64,000 nt of DNA from Myxococcaceae bacterium JPH2. Lineage in GTDB: Bacteria; Myxococcota; Myxococcia; Myxococcales; Myxococcaceae. Where the stretch lies: the NCBI GenBank assembly GCA_016458225.1, contig JAEMGR010000006.1, forward strand, positions 62,001-126,000, read 5' to 3'. A model generated the notes under the pieces. That model did not search any database. It was not told the origin of the DNA and saw only the letters and a list, made by a program, of their open reading frames with translations. The position numbers were made by a program, and so were the translations under genes. Below, piece after piece: positions 10,178 through 19,670 of this stretch; position 1 is the stretch's first letter, and each line of letters opens with the position of its first letter.

Positions 10178-11065
10178 TCACACCACGGGGTCCACGCCGG
10201 TGAGCGCGCGCACCATGCGGCTGGCGGCGCGCCCGGGGTGCGTGGCCGCGCGGTGGTGCAACCGAGGCTGGAAGGCGTGGATGGCGCCTCCGGGCAACTT
10301 GAGCGCGCGCAGCACGCCGCGCTTGAGTTCGCGCCCGGCCAGGTGCTCCGGCAGCCAGCCAAAGCCAAGGCCCTCCATGATGGCGGCCTTCTTGGACGCG
10401 AAGTCGTTGAGGTGCACCGTGGAGCGCGTCTCCAGCGGGCCCGTGCTCAGTTGGAGGCGCGGGTCCGAGCCGCGCACGGTGAGCAGCAGGTGGGGCTCCA
10501 GGTCTTCGTCGCGCAACGGGCCGCGACGGCGGGCCAGCGGGTGGTCCTTGTGCGCGACGAGCACCGCCTTGAGCACGGGCAGGGCGTAGGAGCGCAGGCC
10601 GGGGAGCGCGGGCGGCAGCAGCGACACCATGAGGTCCGCCTCGTCGCGGGTGAAGGCCGCCTCCACGCCGGCGAGGAACTCGGTGGACACGTGGAAGCGC
10701 GTGCCCGCGCCCTCGGCTCGAAGCTGCTTCACCACGCGCAGCACGGGCTCGGCGGGGAAGATGCCGTCGAAGATGACGCGCAGGCTGGGCTCCCAGCCGG
10801 AGCGAATCTCCGCGCAGGCCGCCGCCAGCTCACGCTCGGCCGCCAAGAGCCGGCGGCAGTGCTCCAGCACCCGCTCTCCCGCGGGCGTCAGCCGGGTCCG
10901 ATAGCCACGCCGATCCAACAGCACCAACTCCGTCTGCTCCTCCAGGGTCCGCAGCGCGTACAGCACCGCGGTGTGGCCCTTGTGCAGCGCCTCGGCCGCG
11001 GCGGCGAAGGTCTGGTGGCGGGCGAGCGCGTCCAGCGCGCGGGCCTGCTCGAGCGTGACGTTCAT
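10178..11065 (-). CDS. LysR-family transcriptional regulator
   Basis: 295 residues. The N-terminal winged helix-turn-helix (residues 1-62) includes HQTFAAAAEALHKGHTAVLY and the RLTPAGERVLEHCRRLLAAE linker helix typical of LysR. An effector domain with the periplasmic-binding fold follows (about 90-290), including LKAVLVAHKDHPLAR and FGWLPEHLAGREL. I chose the ATG at 11065, because the longer reading frame upstream lacks LysR features. It lies 85 bases downstream of the helicase gene on the same strand. LysR proteins usually control a divergent neighbour, but none is present here, so the target is unknown. Confidence 0.87.
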   Translation of the reverse strand: MNVTLEQARALDALARHQTFAAAAEALHKGHTAVLYALRTLEEQTELVLLDRRGYRTRLTPAGERVLEHCRRLLAAERELAAACAEIRSGWEPSLRVIFDGIFPAEPVLRVVKQLRAEGAGTRFHVSTEFLAGVEAAFTRDEADLMVSLLPPALPGLRSYALPVLKAVLVAHKDHPLARRRGPLRDEDLEPHLLLTVRGSDPRLQLSTGPLETRSTVHLNDFASKKAAIMEGLGFGWLPEHLAGRELKRGVLRALKLPGGAIHAFQPRLHHRAATHPGRAASRMVRALTGVDPVV

Positions 11066-11150
11066 GCCCCGGGATTGTGCATGGCCTGGACTGTTTGGGC
11101 GCGTCTTTGTGCATCGGAACGTCGGGCGCACGCCTGCCCGGACGGGCGGC

Positions 11151-13262
11151 TCAGGGGGCGAAGCTGCGCACGAGCGGGGAGCGGACGCCGGAGGACAGCA
11201 CCCAGAGCTGGTGGGACGTGCGGGTGACGGCCACGTGCAGCCGGCGGCGGGCATCGTCCTCGCTGGGGTAGGCGCGCGCCGTCACGTCGGGCAGGAGCAC
11301 GTAGTCGAACTCCAGCCCCTTCACGTTGTCCACGTCCGTGACGTCCACGCCCGGCTCGAAGGAGAACTCGCCGTCGCGCACCAGCCGAGCCCAGGGCATG
11401 TCGGCGATGACGCGATAGAAGGACGCCGCGGCGTCGCGGCTGCTGGCGATGACTCCGATGGAGGCGTGCGGCTCGCGCAGCACGAGGTCCCTCAGCGCGT
11501 CGCCCAAGAAGAGCCAGGTCTGCGCCTCGTCCGGGAAGTGGTGGAAGCCCACGGGCGCGCCATCTCGACCGGGGCGCGCGGGCGCGGCTGGAGCCAGAGG
11601 CCCGAGCACGTGCTGCGCCAGGGTCACCACCGGCTTGGGGCAGCGATAGGACACCTGGAGGCGGCACGTCGCGGCGTCGCGGATGTCCAGCTCGCCCAGC
11701 GCGGCGGACCAGCCCGCGAAGCCCGAGGTCGTCTGCTGCATCTCGTCGCCCGCCAGCGTGCAGCTTCGCCCCGCGCCCAGCAGCTGGCCCACGACGTACA
11801 GCTCGAAGAGGGAGAAGTCCTCGGCCTCGTCGAGCACGATGTGCGCCACCCGGTCCGCGCCCAGCGGGCCGTGCTGTCCCTTGAGGAACATCAGGATGGG
11901 CAGGTCGTCCAGGTCGAGCGTCTCGGCGAGCGCGTCCGGCGTGTCCGCCTCGATGGACTTGCCGTCCACGGTGACGAGGCTCTCCGGGTCATAGTCCTTG
12001 AGCGCGCGCGAGAGCGGGACCGCGAGCTGGAGCTTGGTGTGCTCGAGCGTCTCGTTGATGGCCGTGAGCGGCAGCTCGCCCCGGGCCGCGCTCACCACGC
12101 TCTCCAGGAAGCGGCGGTCCATGTACGCGTCCGTCAACCGCGTGCGCAGGCGGTCCAGCGTCACCGAGGTGGACTTCTTGGGCACGCCCATGCGGGCCGC
12201 GAGCGCGCGGCGCAGGGCCGGGTGGCGCTTGAGCCGTGAGACGAGCGCGGGCGTCTCCGGCGCCAGCTTGATGCCCGGCACGCTGAACACCGAGCGCGCC
12301 GTCGCCAGCGACCACGCCTCCAGCGTCTGCACGGACACGCGTCCCAGCCCGAGCGGCGCGAGCAGTCGCCGCGACAGCCGCGCCAAGCCCTCCTCGGGGA
12401 CGATGACCTGGGTGCGCGCGGGCGGGTACTTCGCGGGCGCGTCGAAGGCAATCTTCGCCAGCCGGTGCAGCGCCACCGTCGTCTTGCCGCTGCCAGCGCT
12501 GCCCAGCACCAGGAGGGGCTCGTCCGCGCCGGTGCTGACGGCCTCATACTGCTCGGCGTCGAGGAGCGCGGTCACTCCGAAGGCATCCGCGTTGGGAGCG
12601 GTGCCCTTGCCCACGCCGAGGAACTCGGGGCGCGCTGCCTTGCCCGTGCCTCCCGCGAGCAGCGACGACGCGCTCATCCCCGCGCGCCGCCATGCGCCGT
12701 CCGGCGTGCGCTCCAGCACCCGCGCGCCCAGGCTCACGCGCGTCAGCACGCCGCGCTCGATGACCACCAGCCGCCGCGCGGTGACGGTGCCCTCGGACAG
12801 GCGGTCACCGAAGGACTCCTCGTACGCGTCGCCTTCCTCGTAGCCGTAGAACACGCGCGCCACGGGGGCGAAGCGCCAGTCGATGACGCGCACGCCCGCG
12901 CTCACATCCGCGAACGTGGTGCGGCCCAAGAGGTAGTCGCGCTCGCCGGTGACGCCGTCGAGGCGCAAGTGCGCGAAGTAGGGCGCCTGCGGGTCCGGCA
13001 GCGTGACGGGCGTCTGGCGCTCCATCAGCGCGCGGGCCTCGTTCATCTGCGTGAAGATGTGCGGCAGGTCCGCCTCGTGGGCCGTGGACGCATCGTCGCG
13101 GAGCACCGCGAGCTGGGCCACCAGGCCGCGCGTGTCCAGCGCCCGTCCCGCCGCCGCCTGCCGCGCGACGCCAATGGCCTGTCGCACGCGCTCCAGCAGC
13201 GCCTCCTCCTCCGCGATGAGCGCGCGATCCTCCACGGAGAGCTCGTGCTCGGGCTGGCCCAT
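11151..13262 (-). CDS. HelD/UvrD-like superfamily 1 helicase (RNA polymerase-recycling type)
   Basis: 703 residues. The N-terminus is an Ala/Glu-rich coiled-coil region (about 1-75), followed by the IDWRFAPVARVFYGYEEGD segment characteristic of HelD-like proteins, where UvrD would begin directly with motif I. Walker A is VLGSAGSGKTT (Lys260). Walker B reads VLDEAEDFS (Asp478), so the usual Gln of DEAQ is Glu. A C-terminal helicase half contains KGLEFDYVLLPDV and the late VAVTRTSHQLWVLS motif. HelD proteins use ATP to release stalled RNA polymerase from DNA. The ATG at 13262 has GAGGAG 6 bases upstream. Reading stays open above it, but that extension has no homologous features. Confidence 0.78.
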   Translation of the reverse strand: MGQPEHELSVEDRALIAEEEALLERVRQAIGVARQAAAGRALDTRGLVAQLAVLRDDASTAHEADLPHIFTQMNEARALMERQTPVTLPDPQAPYFAHLRLDGVTGERDYLLGRTTFADVSAGVRVIDWRFAPVARVFYGYEEGDAYEESFGDRLSEGTVTARRLVVIERGVLTRVSLGARVLERTPDGAWRRAGMSASSLLAGGTGKAARPEFLGVGKGTAPNADAFGVTALLDAEQYEAVSTGADEPLLVLGSAGSGKTTVALHRLAKIAFDAPAKYPPARTQVIVPEEGLARLSRRLLAPLGLGRVSVQTLEAWSLATARSVFSVPGIKLAPETPALVSRLKRHPALRRALAARMGVPKKSTSVTLDRLRTRLTDAYMDRRFLESVVSAARGELPLTAINETLEHTKLQLAVPLSRALKDYDPESLVTVDGKSIEADTPDALAETLDLDDLPILMFLKGQHGPLGADRVAHIVLDEAEDFSLFELYVVGQLLGAGRSCTLAGDEMQQTTSGFAGWSAALGELDIRDAATCRLQVSYRCPKPVVTLAQHVLGPLAPAAPARPGRDGAPVGFHHFPDEAQTWLFLGDALRDLVLREPHASIGVIASSRDAAASFYRVIADMPWARLVRDGEFSFEPGVDVTDVDNVKGLEFDYVLLPDVTARAYPSEDDARRRLHVAVTRTSHQLWVLSSGVRSPLVRSFAP

Positions 13263-13497
13263 GGTCTGCTCCTCGCGACGGCGAGCGCACAGGCGTCGTG
13301 CCTGGGCTCCGCGTCGGCCGCGCAAGGTGACCTCTGGGCCGGCGCAGGTCAACCCGTTGGTTTTGCGGGCCGAATTGCTACAGTGTTTGACGTTGCGAGC
13401 GCGGCCACTGTCGTCCTCCAACGCTGTGCCCTTCTTCGCCTTCCCTGCCCTCTGCGCCGCGCCCACAGTCGCCGCCGCTCTGCTCACGGAGGGGCGC

Positions 13498-14340
13498 ATG
13501 CTGAGGACTGCAAGGCTTTGCTGGACGCTGTCGGTGCTGTTCACGCTGGGACTCGCCGCACCCGCGGCGGCCCAAGAGAGCCCGGAGGCGCAAGGGGCTC
13601 CACCCGAATCCGATGCAGCGAGCATGGAAGCCCGGATGAAGGCGGCGCGCATCGAGGCCGTCAAGAACACCACCGGCTTCCAGATGGCGCTCAGCGTGAA
13701 CGGCGGCCTGGGCGCGGGCTTCGTCTATAAAGAGGGCACGTCGCGCACGGGCCAGTTGGAGAACCTCAAGATCACCGACGCCGCCAAGGCCTCGCTGCCC
13801 GTCATCCTGGAAGTGGGCTATCGCGTCACGCCGCACCTGTACGGCGGTGCCTACGGCTCCTACGAGGAGGTCTTCACCAAGCGCAACCCACTCTCCTGTC
13901 CCGAGAACTTCGACTGCGCGACGTGGCAATGGCGCTTCGGTGTCGAGGCCCGCTACCACTTCGCGCTCGGCATGTTCGACCCCTGGGTGGGCCTGGGCGT
14001 GGGCATGGAGTTCCTCAAGAGCCGCGTGAAGGGAGACATCTCCGTGCCCGTGGCCGGCGTGGGCGCGGTGCCCGGGAAGCTGGAGACGCATGTCACGGAC
14101 CGAGGCCCCACCTTCGCGCGGCTCTCCTTCGGCGGTGACTTCCGGCTCGGTCGCTACGTGGCGGCGGGCCCTGCCTTCACCGCGTCGGTGGGCAGCTACA
14201 CCGTGCGCACGGGCACGCAGACCGTGACGTTGAGCGTCCCCAACACCGAGCCCATCGAGAGCCAGGTGTCCGCCGTGAAGGACGGCTTCCACGCCACCTT
14301 CACCATGGGCGTGCGCTTCGTCTGGCTCCCGTTCTTCTGA
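13498..14340 (+). CDS. Outer-membrane beta-barrel protein of unknown function
   Basis: 280 residues with a Sec signal (cleavage near AAPAAAQE, about residue 23) and an acidic linker with a short helix (about 40-58). A run of alternating polar and hydrophobic strands follows, for example YGGAYGSYEEVF, WRFGVEARYHFALG and FTMGVRFVWLPFF. The C-terminal aromatic ending Phe-Phe fits BAM-dependent barrel insertion. Its size suits an 8- to 10-stranded barrel. The ATG at 13498 has GGAGGGG upstream. It is divergent from the helicase gene with a 235-bp gap. No ligand can be inferred. Confidence 0.75.
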   Translation: MLRTARLCWTLSVLFTLGLAAPAAAQESPEAQGAPPESDAASMEARMKAARIEAVKNTTGFQMALSVNGGLGAGFVYKEGTSRTGQLENLKITDAAKASLPVILEVGYRVTPHLYGGAYGSYEEVFTKRNPLSCPENFDCATWQWRFGVEARYHFALGMFDPWVGLGVGMEFLKSRVKGDISVPVAGVGAVPGKLETHVTDRGPTFARLSFGGDFRLGRYVAAGPAFTASVGSYTVRTGTQTVTLSVPNTEPIESQVSAVKDGFHATFTMGVRFVWLPFF

Positions 14341-14354
14341 GGCGGGCCATCCTG

Positions 14355-14383
14355 CCCTCGGCACCCCATGACGGGTGCCAGGG
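14355..14383 (+). terminator. Hairpin after the beta-barrel gene
   Basis: A 7-bp stem (GGCACCC/GGGTGCC) extended by four pairs across one bulged C, with a 6-base loop, 15 bases after the stop. There is no U-tract, which is common for terminators in very GC-rich genomes. Confidence 0.38.
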
Positions 14384-14470
14384 CGGCGGGTCCGTCAAGT
14401 CCTGACGAACCCGTTAGACACGACTAGTATCGTGCGAGTCGGGCGGACCCAGTTCCCGAGGACTCGCACC

Positions 14471-15616
14471 ATGCACGAGCGGTTCACCCCCGAGCACGAC
14501 GCCTTCCGCCGCACGGTGCGGCAGTTCGTGGAGCGGGAGCTGGCGCCCCACGCGCTGGAGTGGGAGCGCGCAGGGGGCTTTCCCCGCGACGTCTTCACGA
14601 AGTGCGGCGCGCTGGGGTTCTTCGGCATCAACCATGATCCGCGCTACGGGGGCAGCGGGCTGGATTACTGGTACGTGGCGGCGTTCGCGGAGGAACTGGC
14701 GCGCAGCCAGAACGCGGGCGTGAGCATGGCGCTGCTGGTGCAAGGGCAGATGGCCACGCCGGTGCTCAACGAGCTGGGCACGGAGGAGCAGAAGCGCGAG
14801 TTCCTCGCACCCGCGCTTCGGGGCGAGCGCATCGCCGCGCTGGCGATGAGCGAGCCGGGCGCGGGCTCGGACCTGGCCCAGCTGCGCACCACCGCGCGGC
14901 GGGACGGGGATGACTACGTCATCCATGGCTCCAAGACGTGGATCACCAACGGCGCGAGCGCCGACTTCCTCGTGCTGGCGGTGCGCACGGCAGGCCCGGG
15001 TGCGCCGGGCATCTCGCTGGTGACGTTCCCCACGGACGTGAAGGGCTTCCAGGTGTCGCGCAAGCTGGAGAAGGTGGGGCAGCGCGCATCGGACATGGCC
15101 ATCCTCTACTTCGAGGACTGCCGCATTCCGGCGCGCTACGTGCTCGGCCGTGAGAACGACGGCTTCTCGTACATCATGAGCAGCTTCCACTCGGAGCGCC
15201 TGGTGACGGCGCTCAACACGGTGGCGGTGATGGAGTGGCTCTTGAAGGACGCGCTGCGGTACGGCCGCGAGCGCGAGGCCTTTGGTCAGCGGTTGATCGA
15301 CTTCCAGGTGTGGCGCCACAAGTTCGTGGAGCACCTGACGATGCTCGAGGCCGCGCGGCGCCTGACGTACCACGCCGTGGACCTGTACGAGCGCAGCCGC
15401 AAGGCCAAGCCCGTGAAGGAAATCTCCATGGCCAAGCTGCTCACCAGCGAGCTGGCCCAGCGCGTGGCCTATGACTGCCAGCAGTTCTACGGCGGCATGG
15501 GCTACGTGGAGGAGACCCCGGTGGCCCGCGCGTGGCGCGACGTGCGCATGCTCACCATCGGGGGCGGCACGTCCGAGGTCATGAAGGAGATCATCGCGCA
15601 CACCTTCGCGTTCTGA
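14471..15616 (+). CDS. Acyl-CoA dehydrogenase
   Basis: 381 residues, the normal family length. FAD and substrate signatures are present: ALAMSEPGAGSDLAQLRTT, the SKTWITNGASADFL segment, and the late GGMGYVEETPVARAWRD with LTIGGGTSEVMKE. At the position of the MCAD catalytic Glu (YEGT) there is GGGT. A Glu at about residue 255 (VMEWLLKDA) sits where long-chain and isovaleryl-CoA dehydrogenases keep their base, so that branch is more likely. It oxidises acyl-CoA to enoyl-CoA and passes electrons to ETF. The ATG at 14471 has GAGGA 8 bases upstream. It appears to be monocistronic. Confidence 0.9.
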   Translation: MHERFTPEHDAFRRTVRQFVERELAPHALEWERAGGFPRDVFTKCGALGFFGINHDPRYGGSGLDYWYVAAFAEELARSQNAGVSMALLVQGQMATPVLNELGTEEQKREFLAPALRGERIAALAMSEPGAGSDLAQLRTTARRDGDDYVIHGSKTWITNGASADFLVLAVRTAGPGAPGISLVTFPTDVKGFQVSRKLEKVGQRASDMAILYFEDCRIPARYVLGRENDGFSYIMSSFHSERLVTALNTVAVMEWLLKDALRYGREREAFGQRLIDFQVWRHKFVEHLTMLEAARRLTYHAVDLYERSRKAKPVKEISMAKLLTSELAQRVAYDCQQFYGGMGYVEETPVARAWRDVRMLTIGGGTSEVMKEIIAHTFAF

Positions 15617-15739
15617 AGGGGCCCGCGCCTGGGCTTCAGCTGAGAACGCCCGCTGCTTTGCACTTCTTCACACGCCCCAGGGGGTTGGCTTCATGCACGC
15701 CCCCGAGGATGCCGGCGTGGACAAGCTGCGAGGTGGACG

Positions 15740-16648
15740 ATGATTCTCGTAACGGGCGCGACGGGCCGCGTGGGGCGCGCCGTCGTGACGCAGTTGCTCT
15801 CGGCGGGTGAGCACGTCCGCGTGCTCTCTCGGGAGGGCGTGCGGCCGATGGGGCTCGATGCGCGCGTGGAGGTGGTGCGGGGTGACCTGGGCCAGCCGGA
15901 CTCGCTGCCCGCCGCCATGCGCGACGTGGAGCGCCTGTTCCTCCAGACTCCGGGGCCCACGCTGGTGCCCGCGGCGCATGCGCTGGATGCGGCGAAGCAC
16001 TCGGGTGTGCGTCACGTGGTGACGTTGTCCGCGCTGTCGGCGGGCATGGCGCCGCTGTCCCTCTTGGGGCAATGGCACCGCGACCGCGAGCAGCTCCTGG
16101 AGACCTCGGGTCTGGCGTGGACCGCCATCCGCCCCGGCGCCTGCATGTCGGACGCGCTCCAGTGGGCGGCCTCCATTCGCGCGGAGGGCGCGGTGTATCA
16201 CTTCACGGGAGACGGACGGGTCGCGCCCATCGATGCGAGCGACATCGCTCGGGTGGCGGTCACCGCGCTGACGCAGCCGGGCCACGAGGGCAGGACATAC
16301 GAACTCACCGGCGCGGAGTTGTTGAGCGTGGGCGAGCAGGTGCGCATCCTGTCCTCGGTGCTGGGCCGTCCGCTGCGAGGGGTGAACCTGTCGGTGGAGG
16401 CCGCCGCTTCGCTCATCCGCAAGACGGGCTGCCCTCCTCTGGTCGCTGAGGCGGTGGTGCAGGATTCCGCTCAGGTCAGAGCAGGCAAGGCAGCGGTGGT
16501 GACGCCCACCGTTGAACAGATGACGGGCCAGCGTCCGCGCAGCTTCGAGGCCTGGTGCCAGGCGCACTCCCAGGACTTCCTCGGGGTGACGACGGACCTG
16601 GCCGCGGCCGCCCACGTGCCTGCTGCGCGAGGTGAGGCGCTGGCCTAG
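15740..16648 (+). CDS. NmrA-like NAD(P)-binding oxidoreductase
   Basis: 302 residues of the atypical short-chain dehydrogenase group. The N-terminal nucleotide-binding motif is ILVTGATGRVGRAVVTQLL. It lacks the Tyr-x3-Lys pair of classical enzymes, as NmrA-like proteins do, and shows AWTAIRPGACMSDALQWA and the ITALTQPGHEGRTYELTG-like region used for substrate or ligand binding. Such proteins act as NAD(P)H-dependent reductases or redox sensors; the substrate is unknown. A GAGGTGG ribosome binding site precedes the ATG. It ends 12 bases before the glutaredoxin-like gene, so they may form an operon. Confidence 0.8.
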   Translation: MILVTGATGRVGRAVVTQLLSAGEHVRVLSREGVRPMGLDARVEVVRGDLGQPDSLPAAMRDVERLFLQTPGPTLVPAAHALDAAKHSGVRHVVTLSALSAGMAPLSLLGQWHRDREQLLETSGLAWTAIRPGACMSDALQWAASIRAEGAVYHFTGDGRVAPIDASDIARVAVTALTQPGHEGRTYELTGAELLSVGEQVRILSSVLGRPLRGVNLSVEAAASLIRKTGCPPLVAEAVVQDSAQVRAGKAAVVTPTVEQMTGQRPRSFEAWCQAHSQDFLGVTTDLAAAAHVPAARGEALA

Positions 16649-16660
16649 GCTGCGCACGCC

Positions 16661-17575
16661 ATGCGCCTTGCACTCGTGCTGTTGCTGTCGCTCGCTGCTC
16701 CCGCGCTCGCGGCCTCGCCCGTGGAGGTTGCCCGGGGTCACCTCAAGAAGGGGCACCTCGACGAAGTCCTCTTCGCCTTGGATGGACAGAACGTGTCCGC
16801 CGAGGAGCGCGCTCCCGCCGCGGCGGTCCTCGCGGACGCGAGCCGCGCCGCGCTCGCGAAGAAGGACACCATGCTCGCGCTGCAGTTCTCGCAGATGGCG
16901 CTGCGCTACGACGCGGAGCAGCCCGCCGCGCTCGAGGTGGCCTCGCGCGCCTACTTCGCGGAGAAGCAGATCTCCTCCGCGGAGGACACCTGCGAGAAGT
17001 GGTTGCGCGTGACGAACTCCGCGCCCGCGGCGCGCCTGCTGCGCGCGGAGATCGCCAGCGGCGAGGCGGAGTGGTCTCGCGTCCTCACGCTGCTGTCGGC
17101 GGAGGTGCCCGCGTCGCTGGCCAAGCCGGCTCAGTCGAAGTGGCGCGCGCTCCGCAAGGACGCGGCCCAGCAAGAAGCGTCCAGCAAGAAGGCCCGCGGG
17201 CAACTGGAGGCAATGGACGCTCACCTCGCAGCGGCCCAGGGCGCCGCGGCGGATGCGCCGAAGTCGCAGCGCCCGGAGACCGTTGCGGCGGCCCCCAGCC
17301 CGTACCCCATCATCCTCTACGTCCGAGGAGGCTGTGAGATTTGTCGGGACGCCGCGACCTTCCTCACGACCCAGCGCGTGACCTTCGTCCAGAAGGACAT
17401 CGGCAAGGACGCCGCTGCGCGCGATGAGCTGCAGGCCAAGAAGCAGCGGGCCCACGTCACGTATGACGGAGTCCCCATCACTGACTTTGGGGGCCGCATC
17501 GTGCCTGGGTATGAGTCGCGCCTCTTCAAAGAGGAGCTGCGGCTCTACGCCGGCGACCCGGACGCCTTCCGCTGA
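16661..17575 (+). CDS. Exported protein with helical repeats and C-terminal glutaredoxin-like domain
   Basis: 304 residues. A Sec signal (residues 1-18) is followed by a TPR-like alpha-helical region (about 20-175) with Ala-rich repeats, then a linker. The C-terminal thioredoxin fold (about 205-304) starts IILYVRGGCEICRDAATFL, giving a CEIC redox pair, and has GVPITDFGGRIVPGYE with the expected cis-proline after GV. Periplasmic placement and a CxxC motif suggest thiol-disulfide exchange on exported proteins (inference). The combination of a helical scaffold with glutaredoxin is uncommon. It follows the NmrA-like gene by 12 bases. Confidence 0.75.
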   Translation: MRLALVLLLSLAAPALAASPVEVARGHLKKGHLDEVLFALDGQNVSAEERAPAAAVLADASRAALAKKDTMLALQFSQMALRYDAEQPAALEVASRAYFAEKQISSAEDTCEKWLRVTNSAPAARLLRAEIASGEAEWSRVLTLLSAEVPASLAKPAQSKWRALRKDAAQQEASSKKARGQLEAMDAHLAAAQGAAADAPKSQRPETVAAAPSPYPIILYVRGGCEICRDAATFLTTQRVTFVQKDIGKDAAARDELQAKKQRAHVTYDGVPITDFGGRIVPGYESRLFKEELRLYAGDPDAFR

Positions 17576-17701
17576 AGGCCGCCCGCCTGGGCCCCGGCGC
17601 GGCGCGCGGAGCCTCGGGTTCGTCGGTGCGCCCAGGGGGTGTGCGGTGTTTCTTCATGGAGCCCGTGCCACCGGACACCACGTCCCAGGAAAGGAGGGGC
17701 C

Positions 17702-19651
17702 ATGAGCCGAACACCGTCGGACCGCGCGAGCCCCTCCGAGCCGTTCCTGCCGGTGGCGCCCCTCCTCTGGATGGGGGAGCGCGAGCCGCCGCGCCTGCGC
17801 TGGCTGAGTCGGTCGCTCGCCCAGGTGCTCGGCCGCCGTGAGGGCGAGGCCTGGGAGCCCTCGCTGCTCGAACGCATCGTGGACCCCAGGGACCTGCCTG
17901 GGCTGCAAGACGCGTGGCGCTCGGTCGTGGACTCGCGTGCTCCGGCGACGGTGGATGCTCGCGTGACGTGCCCCGAGGGCGGCGTGCTGCGGCTCTCTAT
18001 CGCGCTCAGTCTCGTGGAAGGGGCGGACGACGCGGGACAGGTGCTGGGCACGGTGCAGGTGCTGGGGGCGGGGGACACGGCGTTGGATCCCGACCCCGCC
18101 ACGGCGCGCTGTGAGGTCGCCGAGCTTCAGCTCACGCGTGCGCGGCGCGAGCTGGAGGAACTCATCGACAGCATCGACGGCATCGTGTGGGAGGCCGATG
18201 CGAGCTTCCGCTTCACCTTCGTGAGTCAGCAGGCAGAGCGTCTGCTCGGATATCCCGCGCGCCAGTGGGTCGAGGACCCGGGCTTCTGGGTGAAGCACCT
18301 GCACCCCGATGACCGGGACTGGGCCTCGTCGTTCTGTCGTGAGTCGGCCGAGCGGTGTCTGCCGCACGAGTTCGAGTATCGGATGCTCACGGCCGATGGC
18401 CGCGTGGTGTGGCTGCGCGACCTGGTCACCGTGCTGACCGAGGCGGGCCGGCCCCATCGGCTGCGCGGCATCATGGTGGACGTCACCCAGCAGCGCGGCG
18501 CGCAGGAGCGTCTGGAGCGCACGGTGTCGCTGTTGGAGGCCACGCTCGATGCCACGACGGACGGGCTCCTCGTGGTGAACCGGGAGGGGCGACTCACGGC
18601 CTACAACCGCCGCTTCCAACGGATGTGGGGGGTGTCCGAGGAGCTGCTGAAGGGGGGGCAGGACGCGCGGATGCTGCGGACGGCGAGTGAGCAGGTGAAG
18701 GACCCCGAGCAGTTCGTCGCCCGCGTGCGCGCGCTGTACGACACGCCGGACGCGGACAGCTTCGACATCATCGAGCTGAACGACGGGCGGGTGATGGAGC
18801 GCTCCTCTCAGCCACAGCGCCATGGCGGTGTCATCACGGGGCGGGTGTGGAGCTTCCGGGATGTCACCCAGCGAGTGCGCGCGGCCCGGGAGCGCGAGCG
18901 TCTCCTGCGTGAAGCGCACGAGGCCATCCAGGTGCGCGACGACTTCCTCTCCATCGCCTCGCATGAACTCAAGACGCCGCTGACGCCATTGCGCCTGCTG
19001 CTCCAGTCCCTGCGCAACGCGCTCGTCGCCGGCCAGCCCGTGACTCCCGAGCGCGTGGACAAGGCGCTCGGGCAGGTGCGTCGGCTTGCGTCGCTCGTCA
19101 ATGACTTGCTGGACGCGTCCCTGGTGGGGGCCGGTCGGCTGGAGATGCAGCGTGGTCCCGTGCCGCTCCAGGACGTCGTGCGCGAGGTGACGTCCGACTT
19201 CCGCGACGCGAGCGAGCGCCACGTGGTGACGTACGAGGCGCCCAGCGAAGAACTCATCGTCCAGGGTGACCGAGGCCGCCTGACCCAGGTGCTGTCCAAC
19301 CTGGTGGAGAACGCCATCAAGTACAGCCCGCTGGGCGGCGCGGTGCGCATCACGCTGACTCGGGAGGGGACCGCGGCCGTGCTGTCCGTGACGGACTCGG
19401 GCATCGGGATTCCCACCGAGGAGCAGGCGCGCCTGTTCAATCGCTTCTTCCGCGCGCACAACTCGCCAGTGTCGGGCTTCGGGGGGCTGGGCCTGGGGCT
19501 CTACATCTGCCGCGACATCGTCGAGCGCCACGGCGGTCGCATCTGGGTGGAGAGCGAGCTGGGGCGCGGCTCCACCTTTCGTGTCTCGCTCCCGGTCCGC
19601 GCGCACGCCGCGGTGCGACCCTCCACGGAGTCGGGCGGCGCGCCTCCGTGA
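17702..19651 (+). CDS. PAS-domain sensor histidine kinase
   Basis: 649 residues, with no membrane segment, so probably cytosolic. At least two PAS domains are visible: about residues 155-270 (FRFTFVSQQAERLLGYPARQ with a PAC-like VWLRDLVTVL tail) and about 280-400 (TTDGLLVVNREGRLTAYNRR). A weaker one may lie in the first 130 residues. The dimerisation box SIASHELKTPLTPLR holds phospho-acceptor His421, followed by an HATPase domain with NLVENAIKYSP, DSGIGIP and GLGLGLYICRD. It starts behind the very strong AGGAAAGGAGGGG. No response regulator is adjacent, so it is an orphan kinase, as is common in myxobacteria. Confidence 0.88.
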   Translation: MSRTPSDRASPSEPFLPVAPLLWMGEREPPRLRWLSRSLAQVLGRREGEAWEPSLLERIVDPRDLPGLQDAWRSVVDSRAPATVDARVTCPEGGVLRLSIALSLVEGADDAGQVLGTVQVLGAGDTALDPDPATARCEVAELQLTRARRELEELIDSIDGIVWEADASFRFTFVSQQAERLLGYPARQWVEDPGFWVKHLHPDDRDWASSFCRESAERCLPHEFEYRMLTADGRVVWLRDLVTVLTEAGRPHRLRGIMVDVTQQRGAQERLERTVSLLEATLDATTDGLLVVNREGRLTAYNRRFQRMWGVSEELLKGGQDARMLRTASEQVKDPEQFVARVRALYDTPDADSFDIIELNDGRVMERSSQPQRHGGVITGRVWSFRDVTQRVRAARERERLLREAHEAIQVRDDFLSIASHELKTPLTPLRLLLQSLRNALVAGQPVTPERVDKALGQVRRLASLVNDLLDASLVGAGRLEMQRGPVPLQDVVREVTSDFRDASERHVVTYEAPSEELIVQGDRGRLTQVLSNLVENAIKYSPLGGAVRITLTREGTAAVLSVTDSGIGIPTEEQARLFNRFFRAHNSPVSGFGGLGLGLYICRDIVERHGGRIWVESELGRGSTFRVSLPVRAHAAVRPSTESGGAPP

Positions 19652-19670
19652 GCGGCGCGGTGCCTGGCGC

